This document shows positions 1-20,196 of a stretch of 64,000 nucleotides of DNA, one piece after another. The notes below the pieces were generated by a model that was not told where the DNA came from, did not search any database, and worked only from the letters and a program-made list of their open reading frames with translations. Source of the stretch: Ischnura elegans (lineage: Eukaryota > Arthropoda > Insecta > Odonata > Coenagrionidae); NCBI RefSeq assembly GCF_921293095.1, contig NC_060246.1, positions 136,772,198 through 136,836,197 of the forward strand. The letters run 5' to 3'. Both the position numbers and the translations under genes were made by a program. The stretch's first letter is position 1; each line of letters opens with the position of its first letter.

Positions 1-161
1 AGGTACTAATGGTATAAGTAGAGGGTTTTCAACTAATTCTAAACGTATTTCATAATGGGAAAAACTTTATATGGTCTAAGAAATCTTTTTTAAATTCATG
101 AGTTTTCAATTTTTCTGAAGTAAAGGATTTGTGTTTTTTCTATTTTTGGGGGGTGTATGCT

Positions 162-275
162 AGGGGCGCAGCTAATAATTAAGGCTAGGGGGGGTTTTAA
201 GCCCAACTAATACTTTGGGGTGTGGGGTGTATTGCATGCCTGCCAGGGTAAGTGGGAGTTGCGGGGACCATATTA
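162..275 (+). repeat. hAT-type MITE, family 1, truncated copy
   Basis: Starts with GGGGCGCAGC and follows the body of the family copies at 3804, 4677, 18298 and 61535 (AATTAAGGCTAGG, then AACTAATAC, then CCAGGGTAAG). Similarity stops near 275, so the 3' half and the right terminal repeat are missing. Confidence 0.55.
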
Positions 276-906
276 ATTGTTCTATCACATACCGTTTTAT
301 TAAGGTTTTAAGCACTGATATTCATATTTTAACGGTTTAATGAAAACATGCAGTTGGTGTAATGGCAGTCGCTTTGGCAACTGACCGGCATTGCCCCATT
401 AGTACTTATATATTTTTTATTTGATGTTTCAGGAGCGCAGAAATGATAAGGAAAACAAATAAAGCTAGTTGAGTGTAGCAGAGATCTTCGATTAAAAATC
501 ATAAGAAAACGGCTGCTATTGCTAAAAGAAAAACACAAGAAGAGAAGCAATATGAGATGAGCAGGAAACTTTTTGAATCTGACTCAGACACTTTCATTGA
601 TGAAAAAAATATTTGTGTGAGTTTCTTTATATGGAAATGGGTAAAGAAACCTCTCTCAATTGATAAATGATAAGGCACCGGAAAAGATCAAAGAAATGTG
701 GTATCAGTGCACTAATTGTGTATTATAGGCACATCAGCAACGTTATAGATGGAACATCTTGGAGGCTATTTATGTAACATGTGCTCCAGAATGTAAAATT
801 AACTTATGCTCATCAACTTATGTAAGCATGTTGGCAGTACCCTTAAATTTTTTAGCCCTTTTGCACCACAGAGAAATATTTTTTTAAATCGTTGACTTCA
901 TATGTT
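276..906. other. No gene recognised
   Basis: AT-rich sequence between the MITE fragment and the candidate transposon end at 907. Only short frames occur, none with a recognisable motif. Confidence 0.5.
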
Positions 907-1139
907 CCCAAGGAGGAAGAAAAGTCAAAATGACCCACAAAAAGTCACTATTCAGTCAGGACTGAGAAGGTGACTTTTTGCGGGTCATTCTGATGTCAAA
1001 GTGACGTCATTTTGACTTTGAATTCATTTGTACAAGTTTTCACTAAAAGTGAGAATCTATAAAAAATTGTCAAATATTCTCTACGATACTCACTCTCCCC
1101 GCATTCCAACCTGAAGGTTGGTTTTGGAAAGGTGAGGGT

Positions 1140-1325
1140 AGAGCTCACCCCTGACACTTAATCACACAACCGCTCATGCGAATATCACACCTTAAGGAGG
1201 GGGGCCAGTTCTTTTCCCTGGGCTAGTTCTGCAGATAATTCTTAATTTTGGGGAGCCCAAAGTTTCACCCCAGGTTTGAACTCCTGGGACCCATCTGCCA
1301 ATAGTCAGTGGCTACATCCAATAGG
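1140..1325 (-). repeat. Possible tRNA-like (SINE) fragment
   Basis: On the minus strand, GTTCAAACC inside GGAGTTCAAACCTGG (about 1274-1290) resembles an RNA polymerase III B box. No convincing A box, tail or target duplication was identified, so this is a weak call. Confidence 0.25.
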
Positions 1326-1330
1326 TCACT

Positions 1331-1436
1331 CAGTGGCATAGCCAGGTTTTAGGCCTAAATTTAAAAGGCGGCGCCCCTTAAAATTCTCCCCTCCTTCCCT
1401 TCCCCTATTGGTACCCCAAGACATGACTGCGCCACT
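1331..1436. repeat. Short MITE remnant, family 2 ends
   Basis: Begins CAGTGGCATAGCCAGG and ends in GACTGCGCCACTT, degraded inverted versions of the CAGTGGCGTAGC terminus also seen at 12274 and 34455. Only about 105 bp remain, and no 8-bp flanking repeat is recognisable. Confidence 0.4.
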
Positions 1437-1439
1437 TGC

Positions 1440-2345
1440 CCTGGGCGATATACATCGTGAAATATCGCGATAATTAATTATATCGGGAATACTAATTTGA
1501 GTTTTGTACATTATGGATAAATGATTGTCCGATAAATAGGGCCCAATAAAAGTATCGGGACCGATAGAATATTGGAACCGATAAAATATCACGATATATC
1601 GTCCAATAAAAATATCGGGTGCGATAAATTAACTGAGCCATTAAAAATATCGGAATCGTTAAAAATAGTCTTCCGATAAAATACTACGGAACTACTATTA
1701 TAAGGTAGAGGTATCCTTTCGATATAATATAAAGATATATGATCCGATAACAAATATTGGGCCTGATAAAAATCGCCATTTGATAAAATACTACGCTTGA
1801 TAATCCGATAAAAAAATCGCCACTGCTAAAATATCACGAAATATCATCCAATAAAAATTGCTGCTCCAATAAAATATCACGATTTATTGTCCCATAAAAG
1901 CCGCAGCCGCGATATAAAACATCGTGATTTATCACCCGATCGCGTCGTCGCGCGCGATAAATTATTATGTTTTGGCATCGGGAAATTAGTTAGGGAAAAT
2001 GTTTATGGATAGAATATGTATAGGGTTGGCCTTCGTTTATGCTAGACCATAAATCGGTGCGTTAAAAACTCGCTAATGTATGGTACATCGCGATATTAAA
2101 TAGGAGGTATTTTTTCATCGAATTATATAACGTGATATATTTTGTCTGAAGGCAAATTTTTATCGGGCTGGAGATTTTTTTATGAAATGATACATCGTGG
2201 TATTTTATCGGTAGGCGATTTTATGGGCTCCGATATTTGTATCGGATGATATCTTTCGTAGTATTTTAATGGATATCTGATGATATTTATCGTGATTTTT
2301 TTGTTCTCGATATTTTTATCGATTTTCGTCCGAGATTTAACGACG
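1440..2345. repeat. Degenerate TATCG/CGATA repeat tract with inverted symmetry
   Basis: A dense run of imperfect words such as CCGATAAAATATC, ACGATATATCG and AATAAAAATATCGG. From about 1440 to 1960 they mostly read GATAAA on the plus strand. From about 2060 to 2345 they mostly read TTTATCG, the reverse complement. The tract is therefore roughly palindromic around a CpG-rich centre (about 1930-1960). No coding function is implied. It could be a satellite fragment or a decayed foldback structure. Confidence 0.6.
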
Positions 2346-2699
2346 TTTTATGATAATTGTTCCTTAAAAATGGTCTATTACTCGCTTTTACCGCAAGAAA
2401 GTCCCCGGGAACAAACCTATTTCGCCAAAATATTTCGAAGGAAATTCGTGACGCGCCATTTCTAAACTAGAATGCGCCGCGGTTTTTTTAAATAACTCAT
2501 CGTCGCTGATTGCTACATTTGCGTAAGAAATAATTAAGCATCTCCTCGTTTTCAATAATATTATCGGTGAAAGCTCGTACGTGCGTCACTACGGGAATAA
2601 TGGCCAATAATAAATATCGGTCTTCATTTCAAATCAACAATGGAGCGTTTGTTTCACTGTAATGTGCCATTTCTCGGATTATTTACGCTTGTTTTTACA

Positions 2700-3316
2700 A
2701 ACGAGACAAGAGATTGCAGCCATACAGGAGAGGAAAAGGAAATGAAAATTTGCTTTATATTGCTCCAGAAGATGAGATGTTTGAAGCAGCTAATATGCCA
2801 AAACTTCTCTGGATGACGAGAAGGATTTAAACAACTTTGAAGAGCTCCTAAAAACCTCATCTCTCTTCAAATCATTTGTGAGTAAATTGACTGTTATCCG
2901 CTCTACATCATCCATCAAATTAACCCTTCTATTTTCCCTTCTTGTGCCATATGTTAAAGTTAAAATTTATTTCGGTTTCCTTTCTCACAGGTTTAACATC
3001 TTAGACAAATTGCAGTTGATCATACTGATGGAGTTTTCAGGCCATGTGACCAGAAATATGTGTACAAATGAATTTGCTCGCTGCATCAATTGGGATGGAG
3101 AGCTTGGAAAAATTATGTTCAACAAACCCTACATCAATAAGGCTATTTGCAGTTAGTATCAATTTTTCTATTTAATGTATCATCAAAATTAGAAACTTTC
3201 AGCTTCTTGATGTTATTTTTTCCTTTGTTTGCAGTCCCACTATGGAAGAATTTTCCTCAGGGTAAAGTAATTAAGAAGAAGGCAAAGATTCAGCGGTGGT
3301 ACAACAAAATTGCTTA
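2700..3316 (+). pseudogene. Broken DUF4806-like gene, three exon pieces
   Basis: The clearest part joins 2992-3151 to 3235-3316 through a GT/AG intron with matching phase (A|TC gives Ile). The encoded C-terminus contains TNEFARCINWDGELGKI, KAICIPLWKNFP and IQRWYNKIA before TAA at 3314. This pattern (TNE.A...NW.G..GK, a KAI block, an NFP turn and a C-terminal basic helix ending in a Trp) resembles the DUF4806 region of arthropod proteins that are often repetitive. Upstream, about 2798-2872 reads DEKDLNNFEELLKTSSLFKSF, again typical of the family, followed by a GTGAGT donor. The reading frame breaks at least twice: a shift near 2795-2800, and no in-frame splice to the exon after the acceptor at 2990. 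A poly(A) signal AATAAA lies at 3495-3500. The gene sits inside the candidate transposon 907-3790 and may be its cargo. The family name rests on pattern recall only. Confidence 0.5.
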
Positions 3317-3803
3317 AGCAACTAGAGGCAACTGAAGGGAAAGGATGCTACAGAATCAACCGTAATGGCCAATGTAGATGATTTTTCTTGATTTGTATTT
3401 GAAGAGGGAGAAAATGAACACTAAAAGGAAAATTAAAAACAAATCCTGAGTTTCTTCTTGTAAAATCTATCTGTTTTTTGTTGCAGTAAATCCTAATAAA
3501 GGTTGAGTTTCATATCTGAAGTGTTTAATTTATCCCTAAATGACAATCTAAATACAGAAATTATAGTATGAATTGTTATTAGAAGAACAAATAGGTTTGG
3601 TCACAAATAGTCAAAGTGAGTTCAAAATGAGGTCAAAATGATAGGTAGTCATTTAAGGTCATATTGACATCATCATGAGTCACGAAGGATGTCATTTCAA
3701 GGGACCATTTTGAGGTCACCATGACTACCAAGCCATGACTTGAAAATGACATCAAGATGATGTCAAAATGACTTTTCATTCCTCCTTGGGTTGTCCATAC
3801 TGC

Positions 3804-4098
3804 CAGGGGTGCAGCTAGGAATTAAGTCTAGGGGAGATTTTAGGTACAACTAATACTGGGGAGTTTGGGGGTTTGGAATACCCTCCAGGGGAAGTGGGAG
3901 GAGTGGGGGCCCTCCCCCAGAAAAAGTTTAGTGTAAATGATTCAAAACGGTGAGTTTTACGCCCTCCTAAGGGATATTTTATTAAGTTTTTACATTATTC
4001 TATAAGAAATATTAATCCCATCAAGAAGAATGGATTAAACTTTAAAATTTCTGTGAGCCATAGGGGGAGGGGGGTTTATCCCCCTTGACACGCCACTG
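3804..4098 (+). mobile_element. hAT-type MITE, family 1
   Basis: Runs from CAGGGGTGCAGC to CGCCACTG. The body matches the copies at 4677, 18298 and 61535. The flanking octamers CATACTGC and CGTACTTC agree at 6 of 8 positions, consistent with an aged 8-bp hAT target duplication. Confidence 0.75.
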
Positions 4099-4676
4099 CG
4101 TACTTCCATTTACTTTGTTGTAATTTCTTAAGTGCGGAATTATTTAATGTAATAAGCATAAATATTTCAGGTCTATGTGCCTATGTCATCGAAAATCCTC
4201 ATATTTATTATTTTACAACCATTCAGTAGAATATGACATTACCGACTGTCTTTACCCCAGGATAGGGGTAATACTGTTCAAAGCTGAATTTGCAATATTT
4301 TTAATTTTATCAATAGCTAAGGTTAAATGAGGCTCAATTGAGGCCTGCAATAGGTAAAATATACTCTATGTAAGCGATTCCACACGATTTTATTCCAAAT
4401 TTAAAACAAAGTGAAGCTTAATACTCATTTTCCCTTAGGTGACTGACATTACCACAGTCTCCCCTACATATGTATGTAATTGAAGTTACATTGGTAAATA
4501 GTAAGGCAAAGTAATGAGCATTAAATGTCAGCCCAGCAACAGTGGAAGAAATAAATATGACATTCTAGCAGTTGATAGATGGTAAATCATAGATAAGGAC
4601 CCTGAAAACATTGCTAGGTGAGACTGGACTGTGGCCAAGTTTTAGAGTTTTATTTTGGTGATTGGGGGGGAAGCAA
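4099..4676. other. No gene recognised
   Basis: AT-rich spacer between two copies of the same MITE family. I see no coding or RNA feature. Confidence 0.5.
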
Positions 4677-4982
4677 CAGGAGTGCAGCTAGGAATTAAGC
4701 ATGGTGGGGTTTAGGTGCAACTAATACCGGGGTGTGTGGGAGTATGGAATACCCACCAGGATAAGCGGTAGGAGCGATATTAATAAATTGTGGAATTTTA
4801 AAGATAAATGGTTCAAAATGGTGAGTTTTACGGCTTTCTAAGGGATATTTTATCTATCCTTAAACTATTCTATTAGTATTATCAACCCAATTAAGTAAAA
4901 TGAATTAAACTTAAAAATTTCCGTGATGTCCGGGGGTTTTATCCCCAAAAATTCCCAATTTATCCCCTCTGCTGAGCCACTG
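4677..4982 (+). mobile_element. hAT-type MITE, family 1, perfect target duplication
   Basis: Begins CAGGAGTGCAGC and ends GCTGAGCCACTG. It is flanked on both sides by the identical octamer GGAAGCAA (4669-4676 and 4983-4990). An 8-bp duplication is the hAT signature and fixes both borders. No coding capacity. Confidence 0.85.
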
Positions 4983-5124
4983 GGAAGCAATACTGCTTGG
5001 GGTTTTGTGGTAGGTACGGAACACCCAAATATTCCATTACCCCTTAATGTTCCTGGAGAATTCATTTAAATTAGCCTCTGAAAACACAATTTAAGGTGCT
5101 ATCAAAGATAAATATTTTATAAAT

Positions 5125-5415
5125 TTTTGATTTTTTTTGTTGTCATTGTGTATACAGGTTTCTTACTTTTTTAAGTCAAATTACCATTTTAGTTTGGGGG
5201 TCATGGCCTCCCCTGCCCCCACAAAACTTGTCCCGTGGACTGAACTAGGTATAGCCAAGGAAAATGATCTTGCGGGTAGCTCTGGAAACTCAAATGTTAT
5301 GTTATATGACTCATTGCATCATAATTCTGCGGGCAACATGCATGTTGAAGTATACATCCCTACATTGGATTCTGTAAGAGGAAAACCCCAATTAGTGATC
5401 AAAAGATACAGATGA
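5125..5415 (+). CDS. Possible 3' exon, unknown product
   Basis: A frame open for about 90 codons starts after an acceptor-like TTTTTTTGTTGTCATTGTGT...ACAG (AG at 5157-5158) and ends with TGA at 5413. The translation includes PWTELGIAKENDLAGSSGN and ends KPQLVIKRYR. It matches no family I know, and no upstream exon was found. It could be chance in AT-rich DNA or a relic of a repeat. Confidence 0.15.
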
Positions 5416-7314
5416 TTTTTTTAATGATCATTTCCTTTTATATATGTATAATTTTTATGTAATGTGGTTTCCACATCTTCCGTTCTCTGAACATTTTGGA
5501 CCCATTTAATTAAAAACTTACGTTTTACTTGTAAGGTTGAGAAGGGTAAGAAATAAAAAGTGAAGCAGTGTTTGGGGAACTAACTGGGGAAAGAATTGGT
5601 GGTACATAATGGAGAAGGATGAGAAGAGTTGGTATTGTAACATATGCATGGATGTTATCTTATAAGTAATTTAAGGGAAAGATGCCTGACGGGGTTGAGT
5701 GTGGTTTTAAAACGGAGTACATAGGAATTGTTAATAAAAAAAGCAGTTAATATTAAGAGCTGCAAATGGAAGATTATCCTACATGCACAAAAAGAAGAAT
5801 CAACATCAGGAATCCTGTGACATTGATATGCAAAACATTATAATTATGTGACTTTGTAGTACCCAGAAAATAGCCTATTGCTGGCCCTTATGAAGGAAAT
5901 ATTTTTGAAAAAGGGAATTATTCATGTATGTAATGCAGTCCTGTAATCATAATATATTATAGCTGGTCCCTCTTTACTAAGCTGAATTAAACTTATTCTA
6001 TTATTCATCCAATCAGTTCCACTCCCGTTTACTGCACAACAACACTGTGATAAATTTTTGTAAGGTGGACGTGAACTGAGAGATATTGTACAGCCATGAC
6101 AGTTTTTTCTTTCCTTAATTTTTAAGGCAGATTGGAGCTTAATTTCTGGAAGTCATAAGAGTCTAAGCTTTTCATGGCCTTTTGTCATCCTGGCTGGACC
6201 TCATTCTCTGTTCTGCAAAGGTTTTATAGCCAGGAATATGGTTCTAAATTTATTATCCTAGCATAAGGAATCCGCTGAAACTCAATGCTAAGCAGTACAG
6301 GGACGAAAGCATAATTTGGAAAAAAAGCAGGCAGTTATTTGTACAGTTGGGATTTTTAGTATTTTCATTATGCAACTTAGATGGATATACATATTACCCT
6401 GGCACAAAGGATAAGTATTTCCACATTTACTGAGAACCTTTATGAGGGAAAAGTTTTGGAAAAGGGTATTATTCATGATTATTCATTCGAAGTTCCCCAT
6501 AGACCACATTCAGGCTGCAATTAGTTTTGCATTTGTTTTTCCTGCCACTTAACATGTATTTTATTCCCAATTTTTTATTACTCAGAGGTGAAACTATAAT
6601 GTGGTAGATTAATACCTCATTGCTTCATTCGCACCAAATTAAGTGCGCTTGTGGTCACACAGACTGTGTAGTATCTGTTTTAGTAATTTTCCATTTTTTT
6701 ATACGTGAATGTGCACTGAACAAAAAAATTCAAGTTCCAAAAATGAAACTGCTGATATTCCTGACAAACATCTGTTAAATAATATTAGAGATATGCAGAA
6801 TTTGCTCTCATAAGAAGGGAAGGAAACAAAGAGGGTTAACAATCTCATCAAAGTCATTTCACTTCACCATCAAATTTATTTTCAGATCAATCTTACAACT
6901 AAGAACAATATTTTTCTCCAGTACAATGAGCTAGGTATATGAGGTCATAGACAGGGAGAGCTTCCTGGGGCAGGAAGGTGGTGGATTTATGAATATGCAA
7001 ATAGAAAATAACAAACAACTTGACATAACCCATAGCCACTGTATTTTTTCTGTGGCCAATTAGGGCTGTGACTAGATTTTCACTTTATCATCCACATCAT
7101 TATATTATTTACTTGTTAGATAAATTTTCATTTTTCACCAACATGCAATTGCTCCTCTATTATCCTTACAATGCTTCAAGATTCCCTTTGGCTTAGCTTA
7201 ATCAGTCCATATATAGCTGTTCCATCCAAACGTAACCAGTTTAATGATATCAGGCTTCCACAAAGTTTTTGAGAAACACCCGTTGAAAATGACTCATTTT
7301 TAACAGATGCTTCA
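5416..7314. other. Spacer downstream of trypsin gene A, no gene recognised
   Basis: AT-rich intergenic DNA beyond the 3' end of gene A. Only short, unconvincing frames on both strands. Confidence 0.5.
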
Positions 7315-7320
7315 TTTATT
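7315..7320 (-). terminator. Candidate poly(A) signal of trypsin gene A
   Basis: AATAAA on the minus strand, about 25 nt past the TGA stop of gene A. A second AATAAA lies at 6885-6890. Which is used cannot be told from sequence. Confidence 0.35.
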
Positions 7321-7344
7321 ACACTAGAACAATGGGTTCCCTTC

Positions 7345-17074
<9,730 letters not shown>

Positions 17075-17134
17075 TGCTACTGACTAACCTATCCGGAGAT
17101 GGAACTAATGTGCAATATCCAATGGGACGGGAAT

Positions 17135-17142
17135 TTTATATA
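17135..17142 (-). promoter_or_regulatory. TATA box of trypsin gene A
   Basis: TATATAAA on the minus strand, 61 nt upstream of the ATG. Gene B has the same octamer at almost the same distance and relic gene C has TATAAAA, so this is likely the core promoter. Transcription should start about 30 nt downstream, near 17110. Confidence 0.7.
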
Positions 17143-17697
17143 CATGATCATAACGCGGCCTTCCAACGCTGTGCCGTATTTGCACAGGTGCTGGGTTGCG
17201 GGCTGATATGTGTCCGCGAAGCAGGAATTCAATGCCTCCGAAATTTCGTTTTTTTTCTCTTTCTTTATCAGAGTAATGCGGCGCGATTTGAACCCTATTG
17301 CTCTCATGCATACACTCAGTCCTTCACACATAATGGACGCTTACAAGTATTATTAAAATGGAAAATGAATCTGTCAAATTAAATCCAATGCAATTCAACC
17401 AAATCGACTTGAAATTTGGCATAATAGGTTTTTTTTTTTGGGTGGCTAATTACGATTGTGTGGTCAAGTAATAATGCTTTTCAATACCAAACCGGTGGAA
17501 AAACTAGTGAAGTCTTGAAAATTGTGAAATTCTCTATTTATTCCTCAGCTTAAAGGACTATTGCCACGGACTGTGGATGCTTCCCGTTGGCATAAAATGT
17601 CCATGTTCTTATGTTCATTGCTACCATCTTCTTCTCCATCTTCTTGAACTCTTTCCTTCTTTCTTGGACGCTACAGGTAATGATGAGAAGTCTCTGT

Positions 17698-17935
17698 AAA
17701 GGCTGTTTTACACGGGGCACGGAATTGCGCCGTTTAGAACTGCATTAATTTCTAAAATGGCGTGGAATTGGGCGAATGAATGAACGAAATTTGAACAGGG
17801 GCTATTTTGTCATCTCATATCCACGCATCCTCGCATGTGTTCTAGCAATTCACCACTTTACACGACGCAATTTTGACTGCGCCTTCGGACACACGTCAGA
17901 TTGTGCAAGTACGTGCCCCGTGTAAAACGGCCTTT
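17698..17935. mobile_element. MITE with 24-bp inverted ends
   Basis: Left end AAAGGCTGTTTTACACGGGG and onward to CACG; right end CGTGCCCCGTGTAAAACGGC then CTTT. The ends match almost perfectly in inverted orientation over about 24 bp. TA follows CCTT at the right and precedes AAGG at the left, so a TA target duplication is possible. No coding sequence. Confidence 0.8.
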
Positions 17936-17936
17936 A

Positions 17937-18265
17937 GGGTTTCGCATGTTAACGACCTCGAAGACCTTGCCGACCTCCCTGCCATGAACGACACCCGCCT
18001 GTTACGGACGGATCCCTTTCGATGAGATTCCGAGGCACATTTGATTGTACTCTATGTTTTCAAATAATGTCTCCAACTTCCATACCAACAGTATTTTTCA
18101 CGCGACACCATCACGTAGGCTACCTCTCGTCTGGCTCATACTCTTCGATCTACGTGGCATGGGTGGCCGTACCGGGAATAATTTAGAATTAATTCCGCCA
18201 ATGCAGCTCTAAGGTCTATGAAACGCGCTAATCTTTCAACCGCGTTAAAGTTGTAACCTTAAGAA
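17937..18265 (-). repeat. Inverted partner of the 13330-13662 repeat
   Basis: Read on the minus strand it follows the repeat in front of the RTE LINE almost step for step, including TTAATTCTAAATTATTCC, GATGGTGTCGCGT, AATCTCATCGA and GAGGTCGGCAAGGTC. Similarity ends where the LINE coding region would begin, so only this segment is present here. Confidence 0.7.
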
Positions 18266-18297
18266 AAGGTTGATTTACGTGGATGAGTTATGTAATG

Positions 18298-18602
18298 CAG
18301 GGGCGCAGCTGGGGGTGTTTAGGTGCAACTAATACCGGGGTGTGTGGGAGTATGGAATAACCACCAGGATAAGCAGTAGTTGCGACATTACTAAATTGCG
18401 GAATTTTAAGATAAATGGTTCAAAATGGTGAGTTTTACGGCTTTCTGAGGGATGATTTATTAATCCTTACACTATTCTATTAGTAGTATCAATACAACTA
18501 AGTACGTAAAGCAGTAAGCAAATTGGATTATACTTATTATAAATTTCTTTGACAATGAGTTCTGGGGGGGGGGTTATTCCCCAAACCACCCCCTCGCTAC
18601 TG
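18298..18602 (+). mobile_element. hAT-type MITE, family 1, perfect target duplication
   Basis: Begins CAGGGGCGCAGC and ends CTCGCTACTG. The octamer ATGTAATG flanks it on both sides (18290-18297 and 18603-18610). It lies upstream of gene A. Confidence 0.85.
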
Positions 18603-18610
18603 ATGTAATG

Positions 18611-19049
18611 TATTTGGGATCACATCGTCACCGTTACAGGTGCTACCATGGATGTTCTTACCATTTTTTGCATTAAATGGACAGGTTTCAAAGTTTGTTC
18701 AGCCCAGTTAACGAAATGATGTGTAAAAAGTTATGGTCGATTTCATCACGCCGATTAGCCGAGAGATATCGCTCTTCCCCATTGCGTCTGGGGAGAGGAA
18801 AAAATCATAAACGAGCCCATCCTTGAAATATGAAGGTCTATGTCACCTAGCATCTAATTTTCCTCACGCTAACCGTGACACAATTTTTCGTAACGTGCTC
18901 TAATTTTCCGTTATCGCCCCGAATTTCCTACCCTTGCGTTTCATTACAAACGTATCATGCAATTCTATCTGGCGTTATATCGACAATCGACATTACTCTG
19001 CTGTTTGATAGCAGTTAATGGGCTATTTGACCATTTAAATGTTCTCAAG
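18611..19049. other. No gene recognised
   Basis: Spacer with no coding frame or repeat border that I can support. Confidence 0.45.
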
Positions 19050-19285
19050 TAACTCCATATTGATAGCAGTGAAGATTTCTTGGGTCTCACACCGAGTGAG
19101 GTCCTCCATATCTCCTTTCGACGTTTCTATGATCAACTCGTCCAATGTCGTCAGGGATTCAGGAATTTAATTTGGAACCGAGGACGACGACGATGGACGA
19201 GTTGCCCATTGAAACGTCGGAAGGAGATATTGAGGACCTTATCCGGTGCGCGACTCCGGAAATCTTCACTGCAATTGCTCGCCGG
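19050..19285. repeat. Palindromic repeat, arms about 105 bp
   Basis: The left arm contains GAGGTCCTCCATATCTCC, CGACGTTTCTATG and CAACTCGTCC. The right arm in reverse complement contains AAGGTCCTCAATATCTCC, CGACGTTTCAATG and CAACTCGTCC, and both arms extend outward to GCAGTGAAGATTTC. The spacer is about 30 bp, near 19156-19185. The CGACGTTTCAAYG word is shared with the palindrome at 9506-9664. Confidence 0.7.
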
Positions 19286-20196
19286 AAAAACAGATATTGC
19301 TCCAAAATTATATATTCTTCGTGTAGATATGATTAAAAAACTTCAATCCCGAATTAGTAATTAGCCTGTACGCAGCTATTTTCCGATTGCACACCGCGTA
19401 ACGTTTCTCGTATTTTGGCCACGAAGTAATGGGAAATATACCAAATTAGTACTTGGGGCAGATCCAAAACGCATCTGTAGCTGTAATAATTCGAGAAATC
19501 TAAGCTAGGCAAGAAATTTAAGCTAGGAAATACCTGCGTGTAATCTCCACGGAGTTGCCAGTCAGCTAAGCAGACACGCGAGAAGAGACGCACCCACAAC
19601 GTCAAACATTTTTTCAATGTGTTTCGCGAGTTCAAAATTCTCCGAAGGCCAAATTTTGCTTTCAAAATTCATCTGGATTATGCGAAAAATCCACTTGGAA
19701 AAAGTCAATTTCCTCAACCGGGATTCGAATCCCGGTCAAGGCGGATGTTTTTTTCTCTGTGGATTTTTTGCACGATTTTGGGAATTGCGGATGACTCCTA
19801 AAAGTTATCACCGTGCTCAGTCCCGGTAAACTTAAAATTCAGTTGGATTGTTAGTTATGCCACATTGATCTGAAATTAATTTTTGTTCGGCATTTTGATC
19901 GGGAAGTAACATAATCCTGAGCTGTGTATTGGAACCAGCTCTTACACTTTTCCTGTAATGCGGGCCTTTCCTTAATATATTTAGCGTTAAATGAAAGTAT
20001 TAAGCCATGTTCACAACATTTTGCATTTCATTTCACTGGCCTACATTCCAAGAAATAATAAATTACCATGTTCACAACAACTTTGCGTGGCATTGCTTGA
20101 CATATCATGAACCAGATCAAATTAAAATATACATTCCTTCAACAACGGCACAACTCGAGCTTCAGTTCAAGTTGCTGTAAACCAACAAACGCAGTA
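19286..20196. other. Spacer with a tRNA-like B-box fragment
   Basis: Mostly plain sequence. At about 19715-19738 CCGGGATTCGAATCCCGG, on either strand, resembles a tRNA T-arm/B box, but no tRNA body or SINE tail was found around it. The rest shows nothing recognisable. Confidence 0.4.

Larger units (their letters stand above)
907..3790. mobile_element. Candidate DNA transposon with TGAC-rich ends
   Basis: Seen: the left end begins CCCAAGGAGGAAGAAAAGTC, and the right end (3763-3790) read in reverse complement begins CCCAAGGAGGAATGAAAAGT. This gives inverted repeats of about 22-28 bp, 2.9 kb apart. Both subterminal zones (907-1018 and about 3600-3790) are full of TGAC/GTCA words, including TGACGTCA at 1002-1009. 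About 924-993 can fold into a hairpin. Inside lie a MITE remnant, a TATCG-rich repeat and a broken DUF4806-like gene. No clear target-site duplication was found beyond a possible TT, and no transposase was recognised. Inference: a non-autonomous or unrecognised element carrying that gene as its only coding remnant. Confidence 0.5.

Noticed and set aside
19710-19740. tRNA gene suggested by CCGGGATTCGAATCCCGG
   Set aside because: Only a T-arm-like piece. No acceptor stem, D-arm or anticodon arm could be placed around it.
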